A stretch of DNA of 64,000 nucleotides from Ostrinia nubilalis. Lineage: Eukaryota; Arthropoda; Insecta; Lepidoptera; Crambidae. Both the position numbers and the translations under genes were made by a program. Under the pieces are notes generated by a model. That model did no database searches, had not been told where the DNA came from, and saw nothing but the letters and a program-made list of their open reading frames with translations. The stretch spans positions 4,774,001-4,838,000 of the forward strand of contig NC_087107.1 of the NCBI RefSeq assembly GCF_963855985.1, read 5' to 3'. How positions within the stretch are numbered: position 1 is the first letter of the stretch; every line of letters starts with the position of its first letter. Positions 47,442 to 58,657 of the stretch are shown here, piece by piece.

Positions 47442-47595
47442 GGACTATTTCCACCTCTCGTTCCCACCGCTGCAACTCCTGTGTAGCCGGGATCTACAGC
47501 TTGACCGCCAATAAAAACCCAACCAGTGAAGACAAGTTTGTCCCGGGGGAAAGTTAACTGTCATTGGACCCGCAACGAAATAACAGAAAAGCATC
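47442..47595 (+). repeat. Dispersed repeat, same family as 13754-13925
   Basis: Shares 'ccacctctcgttcc', 'cgctgcaactcctgtgtagc' and 'aaaaacccaaccagtga' with 13754-13925 and, partly, 5333-5440. Nature unknown; possibly a SINE or LINE tail. Confidence 0.65.
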
Positions 47596-47831
47596 TTACT
47601 TTAGTAAAGTAACAATACATGTCCATCCTATTCTCAGGTCATTTAGTCTCCAATAAAAGAGTAACTACAACGATAATAAAATAATTGAGCATACGTAAAA
47701 AACATCACCAAGCAAAAAAAAAGGAGGTTCATGTAATTTCATTAAAGCATATTATGAAAATCCACAACCTGCACCAAATCAGTGGTCAAATATGAATGAT
47801 ATCACAGTATCTGTTAGCAATTTGTATCTAA

Positions 47832-48008
47832 GGCTGGTTTTAGAGTCACGCTGACGCACGCTACCGTCAGTGCTGACAGCAGAAATGTATGAAGCGGCGT
47901 TGGCGCCGAGCGATCAGCGTCACTCAGGAACGTTTCCTTCAATTACATACATATTGATCTGTCAGCGCTGACGATCAGCGAGCGGTCAGCGCGATTCTAA
48001 AACCCGCC
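47832..48008. repeat. Harbinger-like MITE, family H2
   Basis: A 177-bp element with TAA at 47829-47831 and 48009-48011. Ends GGCTGGTTTTAGAGTC and ATTCTAAAACCCGCC. Internally rich in GTCAGCG/CGCTGAC inverted strings. Unrelated inside to family H1. Confidence 0.75.
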
Positions 48009-48011
48009 TAA

Positions 48012-50132
48012 AGAGATGTTTTTATTTTTAATTTCGAAAATGAATTTATATGGCAAAAATATATTAAATGGAAATACGAGTTTAAATACTTAATTCGAAA
48101 GAGCACTGGGAATTTTATGAACACTCTTTTTATGCTCATTTAAAGGCTCGTAAAATATCGATGAAATATGAAATTTTAAATGGCAGCATTCGAGATTGAT
48201 AATAATTTATTATTATTCATGCGAAATTGTCGTATCGTAAATTGTATTAAAAAGTTTTTGTAATAATTTTCGACATCTGTTTGTGATCTTTATTTCTGGA
48301 GCGCTTTAATTTAAATTCTCTCTGCGTTCAAAAGTTGTAACTGAGATGGTATCTGACATCATTATGAAGTGCTTTCTCGTGGTTACGCTACTATGTGCAT
48401 TTTTATTAACTTATGTTTATATTTTTCATAACATTGGTGTAATACAACTTTGGAATACAATTACAGTTAAGTAACCTTTGCTAAAAAAATCATAAAACAT
48501 AGTGAGGATACGAAGACTTCAAACATTCTGAATGGAATTAGAAACTTTTTACTTCCAAAAGCCAATTATATTAATGCACAATAAATTATCATAAAAAATG
48601 TTGACATTAGGTAATCCTGATACATTCGAAATAATCACTCTAAAGAATAAGCACTTTTCAATTTTTTGTTTAGAAAGCACATGCTTATGTTTAACTAATC
48701 ACCGTTAAATGTATCCAATAAAGGATGTTAATAATAACTGCGATTAAACCGTAACCGATGTTTAGACGAAACACAAATCGAAAATTAGTAAAGGTAAACT
48801 AATTCCATATTACGCAAGCACTTTCAGATTCGCTAACCACGGATTGTTAAATTATACGCATCTCTCGAAAGATAAATTGACTAAATATACTCTTATGATT
48901 ATTGTTTTAAGATACTAATTAGATTGCAGAAAATATACTTGTAAACTGGATTTTTATGGATAAATATGGCTGATTGATTACAACAAATATCCTTCCGATT
49001 AGTGATGTATGATTTCAAAGATCATGATTGATCGAGACCGATTTATTAAGCAAATTAATAATAAAAAGTTATTTCCTTTTTTAAAATTAGATAACTCAGT
49101 TCTATGTTCAATATATCTAACATAGATATAGTTTCGATTTCTCTATTTCCATTTGGCAGTGTACAAATTACTCGCTGCAAAACTAAATAAAATTATACCA
49201 ATAACAGATACTAAAGAAGATAGTAGAAAAAGAAAAACAAACAGGTACTAAAAAGCTTTCTGGGAAGAGTCCACTTCAGCTAAGGGTCAGCCTAATGGAT
49301 TGACGTCTTCAGAATACTTATCTCAATAAAATATCTTGACATAGAAGTTCAATCAATGTTTATAATTTGAGCACGAAGATCTCAAGATAGGTCCAGTTTA
49401 TGAATTGAGACTTCCAGCTTAAACGTGCTCATGTTTTACTCAAGGAAGAATTTAATATGAAAAGTTCATTCTTCATTAGAAGAAGCTAAATATCTCAAAT
49501 TAGAAACCATAGTATTTTAAAAACTCGATTGGCCGTCATCAAAACATCAACAAGTTCCGTCCGTTATTCGATTGTCTTCGAAATCGAGCCAATCGAGTCG
49601 ATATTCAAATCGAGTGATAACAGCTTCCGATGTTACTGCGGGTAAGCCCATAAATTGCGCTTTTGCGGTGTTTCGAGCCTACAATGGAAAGCGGTTGCCC
49701 TATGGCACATGATTTAGCTGCAACGTGTGAGGTGCTTAAACATAGTACAGTAAGGTATAGTAGAGTTACTTAGTATTACTTAGTGCCTAATTATGGACAC
49801 GAGACACTGCCAAGACACAATATAAATTTTATTGTTTGAAGCTCACCTGTGACCTGCTTGGCGTCCAACGTCATAAAGTAATTTTTATGCTTGTGTTTTA
49901 AAAGTCTAAAAAACAGTTACTGAATGTCGATTTAAAAATATTTTTGACGAAATGCAGACTCTTATGCTTCACCATCCATTGAGTCCACTCCACTAACAGT
50001 CACTTCATGAAGCGAATTTTATTTAGTTACGTCAAAAAAAGCTAGAGCGAAGAGAAAAAGAGAAAGAATTTTGTAACTAAAGTTAATTTGTCTAAGGGGG
50101 CAGCTAAGTATCATTAGATTTTTTTTTAATGA
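48012..50132. other. Non-coding stretch
   Basis: AT-rich, with no exon or bounded element recognised. Confidence 0.45.
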
Positions 50133-50134
50133 TA

Positions 50135-51411
50135 CGAGGGCGGTTTGATAAGTCCGTGACTTTTTGAATAAAACATTTTTTTTGCGGCAAATAAACATTT
50201 TATTTTTCGACATAATCACCTTTTAGCTCGATACATTTAGTCCAGCGTTTTTCTAATTTTTTTATTCCCTCCAAATAATAGGTTTTCTCAAGGCTCTCAA
50301 AATACGCGTTTATTTCGGTAATGACTTCTTCATTAGACTCAAATCTCTTCCCACCCAGCCATTTCTTTAGGTTTGGAAACAGATAATGGTCGCAGGGGGC
50401 TAAATCTGGAGAATATGCTGGATGGGGTAGCAGTTCGTATCTCAATTCGTGGATTTTGGCCATCGTGACTAAACAAGTGTGCACACGTGCATTGTCTTGA
50501 TGGAACAGCACTTTCTTCTTCACCAAATGCGGCCGTTTTTTCTTCAAGTCAACGTCGAATTTGTCCAAAAGCTTTGAATAATATTCGCCGGTGATTGTTT
50601 TACCTTTCTCGAGGTAATCAATGTGAATGACACCGCTTGCATCCCAAAAAACTGTGGCCATGACCTTGTTGGCTGACAGATTCCGTTTGGCCTTCTTTGG
50701 TCCACGTTCACCCCGAGCAACCCACTGTTTCGATTGTTCCTTGGTATCTGGCGTGTTGTGATGGATCCATGTTTCGTCCACAGTAACAAAACGGCGCAAA
50801 AATTCGGTTGAACATTGCTAAACACTCTTTTGAAGTTGTCACACGATTTCGCTTATGGTCGAGTGTGAGCAATCGCGGCACCCATCTCGCGGAGAGTTTT
50901 CTTATGTCCAAATAATCGTGTAAAATATGATTTACCCGTTCAGTTGAGATACCTACAGCATGAGTCAACTCACGCACTTTCATTACCCGATCATCCAATA
51001 TCATTTCATGGATTTTATAGACGATTTCCGGCGTGATCACTTCTTTTGGGCGATCTGAACGTTCGGCGTCACTAGTACGACCACAACGGAACTCTGTAAA
51101 CCACTTCTTTAGCATTGAAATTGATGGTGCCGAGTCCCCGTAGTATTTATCAAGCTTTTCCTTAGTTTCAGTGATGGTTTTTTTACGTAAAAAGTAATGC
51201 TTAATCAGCACACGAAATTCACTTTTTCCATTTTCGTAAAAATTCACGAGGTTGTCTACTTTGAATGGCTATCAAACATCAACTGCATGACGTAGCTTGC
51301 TCAAAATTTTACAGTTGCCCATTAATAGATTACAGTTGACGGCAGCACTGTTGCATTTGGAATAACTGCACGGGAAATTCAAAAAGTCACTGACTTATCA
51401 AACCGCCCTCG
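50135..51411 (-). mobile_element. Full-length mariner transposon
   Basis: A 1277-bp element flanked by TA (50133-50134 and 51412-51413). Its 35-bp terminal inverted repeats (50135-50169, 51377-51411) differ at one position and start CGAGGGCGGTTTGATAAGTC. The size and structure are those of a complete mariner. The transposase is antisense and frameshifted, so the copy is probably inactive, but its ends could still be mobilised by a related transposase. Confidence 0.95.
50200..51247 (-). pseudogene. Mariner transposase, frameshifted
   Basis: Two overlapping frames make one transposase. The N-terminal frame (51247 down to about 50810) holds the helix-turn-helix DNA-binding region (MLKKWFTEFRCGR) and WVPRLL, matching the mariner WVPHEL linker. 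The C-terminal frame (from about 50808 down to 50200) has VTVDETW, FHQDNARVH and YSPDLAPCDHYLF. The second and third catalytic aspartates are 34 residues apart, as in D,D34D mariners. The break lies just before LRRFVTVDE, where a few residues expected from the family are also missing, so a small deletion is the likely cause. Both frames together cover nearly the usual 345-350 residues. This enzyme would cut and paste DNA at TA sites. Confidence 0.95.
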
Positions 51412-51413
51412 TA

Positions 51414-52378
51414 GATTAATTCCTGAAGTCACTCACTGAAGTCTATTTTTTTAAAATTCAACCAATCACAGGCTAGCTAGATCTATTGCTTGACTTGTGT
51501 GTGAGTCGAGTCGAGTTTCTTATTGTCATTACTGCTCTACACATGAACTGTGGTCTGTGTAACTCCCAACTTTATGGCGTACTATGGTCTGTGATTTCTC
51601 CAGTTGTGGCCGAAGGTTTGAAGTCTTCGAATTTTACTTGAAATTCTATTTTCTACATAATATACTTGTAAGCGAGAAAGTCGTATGTTCATGACCTTAC
51701 GCCGACATGATTAGGAAAGTGTGCTAGTTAGTTTATCCGTTAATCGGGAGTTTATCAAGTGATTAAGTACCTTTTAAGTTGAGATTAAGATTTAAATAAC
51801 TTTAAACTGTATAGACTTGAAAAGAAATAGACTGATAACAGTAAGAATAATCATTACAGTATCAGGTAACAGTAAGAATAATCATTACAGTATATTAATC
51901 AGGTTTGTCTAGCTAGGGGAATAATATGTGAACAAGCTTTTCCTTCTGGTTCATTCATTTTAAACCAGTGGCAAATGAAGACTTGTATCAAATATTTTCT
52001 TCTTCTTTATTCCACATACATTTGGTGATCATACAGACAAGATAGCTTAATCATCAATTCAAGAGACGAGCGATTGCACAAAGATTGTCTACAGATAACT
52101 ATGGATAACTATGATTTTTGGCGTCCTGTTGGAGCCTTTATTCACTGACATCACGACTCCATGTCACGACTTGGCTAAATATTTCCAAGGATATTAATAA
52201 CTGCTATCAAATCTAAATAGATTTGATTTGCAATGATAAGTATCGATAATTGCAATCCTGAGATTAAATTACTTAATTAAATGAGCAGGACTACGAGTAC
52301 AAATTAGCGGTTTGCCATGAGTTTGTCTTTATTCTAAGACTTATTCATGCCACAAATTTTCAGAATTAACATTGTCAC
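51414..52378. other. Non-coding stretch
   Basis: Contains a short direct repeat (about 27 bp, 'taacagtaagaataatcatt') at 51837-51893. Otherwise nothing recognised. Confidence 0.45.
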
Positions 52379-52387
52379 TTAACTTTC

Positions 52388-53514
52388 CACTGCAGACCCA
52401 CGATACCCCTGGCGATACCCCTGGTGGTATCGTGGGTCTCGTTAAAGAACTACACTTCAGACCCACGATACCCCTGGGAGTAAAGTTGACAAACGAGGAC
52501 CGGCGCGGGCGCGGCGCGCGGGGAGGGGGGGCACATCGCGCGCACAGTGTTGTGGAATACCTCTATGAATTCTAAATTGATTTCATTGAACATGCAATAC
52601 ATCGTTAAAAATAATAATAAAATAACAACAATTCATACCTACATACAACGAATAATTAATTAATAGCACTTATAAATTAACATTTTGACTATAATTATTT
52701 ATTTTTGTTCTGGTACTTTAATCTGTGTTATTTGATGTGATAAAAAGGTAATTTCATCTATCACGTTGTGTGTGATAATGATTTAAATGAGTAGGTAGTT
52801 TGCCCTTGAGAAAAAAAAGAGATCTTGATTATCAATAATTTATATTTTTTTTATTTACACAATATTAATTTTAGGCTATTATTTTAATTTTATGAAGTCA
52901 AAATAAATTTTTGTTTCTCCAGTAGAGCAGTTTGTATGGGAAATATAACCAGTCAGTTGAACAGTTGCGCAGTTGAGCAGTCTAGTTGAGCAATGGTGAA
53001 AAAAGGAATTTACTACAGTAAATAAAAGGTACCAGGATAACATTACCTTACAGGAGCTATTATCAAATTAAGCTTATTATCTTAAACGTTAAATAACGTT
53101 AAATTCTTGAATGTTTTATGCAAATAAATACTTTGAATTTGAATTTCTTGGTTGACCCGAGAAATAAATATGTATCACAAAATAGCTCCTTTATGGTTAT
53201 GTTGCCCTGGTACTTTACCTGATACTAATTATTCATTACATATACGAGTATGTAGGTATGAATTGTTGTTATTTTATTTTTATTTTTAACGATATAAATT
53301 TTATTGCATGTTCAATGAAATCAATTTAGAATTCATAGAGGTATTCCACAACACTGTGCGCGCGATGTGCCCCCCCCTCCCCGCGCGCCGCGCCCGCGCC
53401 GGTCCTCGTTTGTCAACTTTACTCCCAGGGGTATCGTGGGTCTGAAGTGTAGTTCTTTAACGAGACCCACGATACCACCAGGGGTATCGCCAGGGGTATC
53501 GTGGGTCTGCAGTG
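52388..53514. mobile_element. Foldback element with 9-bp target duplication and GC-rich arms
   Basis: A 1127-bp element starting CACTGCAGACCC. The inverted arms (52388-52646 and 53249-53514) are near-identical. TTAACTTTC flanks both ends (52379-52387 and 53515-53523). Each arm has several ACCCACGATACCCCTGG-type repeats, in both directions, and a GC/G-rich block (CGGCGCGGGCGCGGCGCGCG, then a G run) unlike the AT-rich surroundings. No coding. The 9-bp duplication suggests a Mutator-like or foldback class. Confidence 0.9.
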
Positions 53515-53523
53515 TTAACTTTC

Positions 53524-55781
53524 TATTGCCCGAATAATATGTGAAAGATAGGTTATCTTTGAAAAATGGAAAACTGATGAAACAATTTTTATCAAATCTT
53601 ATAAATAAAATTATTGATAGTCTATTGGCGCTCCGACTATGTGCATTATATGACTAGTATTTATTAATATGCAAATAGCAGATTTTTGAAATAAATGAGA
53701 ATCCAAATTATACTACATTTCGAAAATTCTAGATGAATGCAGTTAGAAATGAAGTACCTATGTGTTACTTATTTTGTATTTGAATCAATACAATCTCTTA
53801 CGTCACCATTATCAGTCCATCAATCTCAATACATTTTAGACCAAACCCAATCACCCAACCTTTTGTGCACTTTAATTTTGTACCATTCTGAATACGGGTT
53901 AGAAATTCAACACCTACAATCTCGAGTCAAAAGTCTAGCCGATAATCAGCTGTTATCACGTCTATCGGTAATGACGACGAATCGAATCGAGTGGTCTAGT
54001 TAACACCCGCTATCGAGATGTATCGAGCACTGCTTGAACCGACGACCCGCACGAGCTTACAAATTTCTGCTTGGTGCTAGGGTTGTCACCGGTGTGTAAA
54101 AAAATTACACTCAGAATGACCATCGGACTGTTTGTAGCAGATTAAAAAACAATCAAAATAGAGTTCGCTTTAGCATCATCTTTCATACATCCATTGCTGA
54201 GGTTTAGTTAAATATTAAATCAATACAAAATATCCAACATGTATGAGGCACTGTCATCAATTGCATTATTTGACCTTACACTCCCTTATACTGTCATAAG
54301 GGTTGCATTGCAATCGACTTACCAATTCTGGTGTCAGCCCATGAGCCCTATGAGCCCTGTATGCCAAAAGAGAGAAAAACATTTAGGAATTTCAGTTTGG
54401 CCAGGACATTGCATATGCAGACATATTTAATTGTCCGAACAGAAGCCGTAGGTTCGATCAAAACCTTGTTTAGGCTTCTGTTTTTTAAAGGTTTACCTTT
54501 AAAGATCTGTATGAAGTTATTCACTACTACGTTATTTATTCAATATTTTGTAGGCAACCCTAATGTTAAATAACTTGACAACCGACCTTCGTACATTTCT
54601 CTTGATACGTGAGATGATTATTTACTATCACCTCAAATAAGCATACATAATAATATAGTGAGTTACGCCATGTTATACGAAATACCGGTGCCGTGACCTA
54701 TCGTGCAACCCTTGTGTTAAGGAAGTAACGTACGTAAATGGTTGTCGGATCACGTCATACACTTAGATCTGATATAAATAATGACCTGACAAAAATATAT
54801 CCTATTCCTGAATGATATAGGCTATGTCTTAAGCAAAACTTTATTTACTATTATAAAACCTTTCAGTCAAATGATTGATGCAGGGCTTGGTTTGATTCAA
54901 ATGTTTTTATTTTCTTTTTCTAATCACTGAAACTCAAACTACCAATATTTCATGGAATATGCTTTTCCAAGATCCGGTCTGGATCAAAGCAATTTACGAA
55001 CCGATTCGTGGAAAATTAAGAAACAGCAGCGCTGATTTTAAGCAGAAACACAAGGTAAAGCAAAGCAAACGATCCTTTTTGTGGTTTCGTAGGATTATTT
55101 TGGAGTTATAAGCTATAATTATTTAATAAATATACCTGAAATGCAATACTAATTATTAACGATTGATAACGTTCAGTTATTATCACTAATTTAAAAATAT
55201 ATTTTATAGCCTACTAGCGACCGCCCGCGACTTCGTACGCGTGGATCCCGTTTTACCATTTACCCTCTTAGAAGTTGAATTTTGCAAAATCCCGTCTTAG
55301 TGAGCACCGTTCTAAAAGGAACCCCCATGCAAAATTTGAAACTCCTAGCACAACATCATTCTTAAGTGGACAGCAAAATTAATTTTGTTATTTGAAATTC
55401 AATAGCTTTTATTTTATAGAATGTATCGATGATCCAAGTACCTAACACGTCGTGGGAAGTCCATACAGATGAAGTCGCGTGTACTATCTTAATAGTGAAC
55501 TGTATTCATGATATTATCTAACATCTCTACCACGGACTGTGTCAAGCAAGACAAGCATGGGCGGGGTTGCATGTCTCCATCCGTAGGGTCATCATTATAT
55601 TCGCACTGAATTGTTATTTCAATCTATTTTGTATGGTCTTTCAGAAATACAGCGAAATAAGTTTTAGGGATATCGTTCAGTTTCAGTAGTATGATTTTGG
55701 TTTCTCGTTTATTGTTAACAAAAAATCTATCCTTGTCTCTATTCTACCTAAAGTACCTAACCGTAACTAGGTTTATCCAAA
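53524..55781. other. Non-coding stretch with a LINE-head-like repeat
   Basis: 55205-55260 carries 'actagcgaccgcccgcgac', a member of the tail-like repeats at 22510 and 23473. No exon was recognised. Confidence 0.4.
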
Positions 55782-55853
55782 CTCCGGTCATTATGGAAAT
55801 CATTTGGGGGAGACGTTCAGCAGTGGACGTCCTATGACTGAAATGATAATGAT
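55782..55853 (+). repeat. RTE-like LINE 3' scrap
   Basis: Only 'ggtcattatggaaatcattt' through 'gcagtggacgtcctatgact' and 'gaaatgataatgatgac' remain. A second scrap, 'gccataggctgaaatgatga', is at 56210-56250. Confidence 0.65.
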
Positions 55854-57888
55854 GACCCAAATTCCTAAATCAGTCTTTGCGTGATTTCAGGCAGATAATA
55901 TACGCAAATTGTAAGTAAATACTAGATAGAAATCTTAATCGTATTAATTTTAATTCTGTTCTGGCAACCCTAATCCACCGGACAATATGACAAGAGAAAT
56001 GGAACAAGGAATCTAAGAGCAATCGATAAATAACGTGTGAGGTAATTCGCGGGTGTGATGATGGATGGCCCCACGCCCCAGGCTGGGACAATAGAATTAC
56101 TGGTGCAGAATGCTTACAGGCGATAAGAAAATCACCTCAAGATAGGCTGAATGAAAAAAGATGGAGTCAAAGATGGTTTACTTTTTTGACGCTTTTAGGA
56201 AGGCTGCATTAAGCTCTGGACTGCCATAGGCTGAAATGATGATAATGAAGACCTAATGAAGACCTAATGAAGTGTATTAACTAATTAATATTAAACGAAA
56301 GGAAATAGTCTGATATCGATTGCTTACGTTCAAGGATTCGGAGAAATAAAAGGCAAATACCAATGGAGTCTCTTCGTTTCAAATGCAGACGGACACTTAG
56401 ATCAAATTTTCAGGAGCTTCGGCTTTGGTGCAGATCGAATCTTCAACCATTTATGAGCATTTTAATACTTAACATTTTAATATTTTTTCGGTGCAAATGA
56501 TGATTTTCAATTTTTTCATTATTTTGCAAAAAAGAATGTGTGCACGAATATTCTCTTTTACCCCTAATGAAATATTCATTGATTTCCTATCACCGGCGCC
56601 CGCGCAGCCCTGTTCGCTCGCGATGCTATCTGTATTATCTCTCGTTATAATTGCAATTACATCTTATTGTTGCAGGTACGTTTCATAATTGACGCGTTGT
56701 GAAATCAGGGTAAGTTTAGGATGTAAGGAACTAGTGGAAGACTGCGGATTTGCTTGTTGAACATGTTTACAAGTAAAAGTCTAAAGACGGAGTAACTTAA
56801 GGTTTGTTGCTTTACATTCTATTTTAATAATAGCATCTTATTTGACTAGGTAATATCATTTTATGATTCGTGCTTAAAATGTGATGATAATACGTTGTAG
56901 AATCGTAGAATATTTAGTGTTTTGGCTATTCTGCAATTGCAGCCAGTCACTTATGTCTAGTCTATTATTATCTGGATTCGGTACAAAGTATTATTTCAGG
57001 AAGGCAGTAAATATTTACAAAATTTTGACCATTTTGAATAAACCATACTTGGCCAAACAGACACCGGATCATCTGTATCTTATTAGATAAAGAAATAAGA
57101 ATGATCTTTTTACCATTGCTAACCCTGTGGTCTGACACAAAGTATAACATTTGCAATACAATAATCAATACTAAGGTCGATAATAGAAGGTCCAAACATT
57201 ACAAAACAACAATGGTATTATTATGGGTCTCGTGCGGTTCTGTCATGGGGTTGATAAAATCGCTGGCCTACATAGATAAACGTATCTTAATTCAATGTTT
57301 TGTATTTGTATCGGTTGGTTTCATTGTTCTTTGTTAGATTTACACGGTCAATTAATCATTGCACGGCCCGTGCAAGTTGGCAGTTACTTACTTGTGCTTT
57401 GCGTCGTTTTGTTACTTTCTGGTATTAGTTGTTACATATTGTAGGATTTTTCGTATGAATTATTTAGCTAAATATAAAGTGCGATCTTGTAATAAAATAT
57501 TCATTATTTCTGGTGCAAAAATGCAATATACATATCATCAGGTCACGTCAGTCCCATCTCTTTTTGCCTTCATGTAGGAACCTCTTTTTTACGAATACAG
57601 ACTAAACTGATCTCAGTCCCAAACTCCCAACCTCGTTATCAACTTAACTAAGATGGTGCATCGTCTCAAAATGAGTATTGGCCTCCGACAAAAAGAATCT
57701 CCTGTCTGTTCTGCGCCACCTCTTGCCAGTTATCGATATGGAGATTAATGGGACTTATCCCACCACACTTTCCCACTATTGCAACTTCTGTATAGCCAGG
57801 ATCTATAGCTTGGCTTCCTATGAAACTATCCAGACATGGAGATCTCAGATCAGTTATCAAGATGGAATAAGTACCAACGAAAAACTAA
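55854..57888. other. Non-coding stretch
   Basis: Includes a diverged copy of the 13754-type repeat at about 57745-57850 (GTATAGCCAGGATCTATAGC). Small GC-rich patch at 56593-56620. No exon could be supported. Confidence 0.4.
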
Positions 57889-58007
57889 GGCTGAGTTGCA
57901 CCACCAAACTGACCGTTACTATAACGATAACCGGTGATTTTTGTATGGAGTTTGATAGATTAAAATTAACATTTGTTACAGTCAAAGTAAGATGGTGCAA
58001 CCCAGCC
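57889..58007. repeat. Harbinger-like MITE, family H1, best copy
   Basis: 119 bp with TAA at 57886-57888 and 58008-58010. Ends GGCTGAGTTGCACCACC and GATGGTGCAACCCAGCC. The cleanest member in the window. Confidence 0.8.
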
Positions 58008-58657
58008 TAAGAGTTCGATCCTGGGCTTTCCACAAATCCGTATGAATTATTTCTTCTTTCTTGCTTCAGAACGCCCCACGCTTGAACCGTTGTAAAAGCT
58101 GTTTATTTATACCAGGGCGGATACAGACCGTTTGTAGGCCTAATCCGGGATTAAGTTTATCTGTAACCTTTATCGCCGGAAACATAATCTCTAATGTTGG
58201 TAATTACTGTAGGTGCAAATTGTAGGAGATGTGCGGTTACATTAAATACGTTGGATGCATGGACGTCCGGCTTATGTACTTAAAGCTATAAATATTTAGT
58301 CATTCACTGTCATCGGGCAAAGAGCATACGAAATTTATAGTGAAAACGAGTAGATTTTCTCGTTTTCTGTAAGTACTGTTCATAAGATAGTTATTCCCAT
58401 AGTCGTAGGAAAGAACAAATAACAAACTATAGTGTTTAGTGAGATAGTGATAAAATACCTCACACCATAAGCTGGAACTTGTACTGTGACCTACGTTTGT
58501 TAGACTGAAACGAGAAAGTACTTAACTGAGTGTTCAATCATAGCAAATGAAGACTCTTTCCTCTCAAATCATTGTATGATCCTTATGGATTTTGTTCTCG
58601 TGATTCATTCAGATTTATAGTTAATGGAAAATAAAAGTTTTTTCTAAATGTTTATAT
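58008..58657. other. Non-coding stretch
   Basis: Nothing recognised apart from a TATAAATA string at 58288-58295, which alone does not support a promoter call. Confidence 0.4.

Noticed and set aside
56590..56680. GC-rich patch followed by TTGTTGCAG as an exon or acceptor
   Set aside because: No consistent frame, donor or similarity to the upstream exons.
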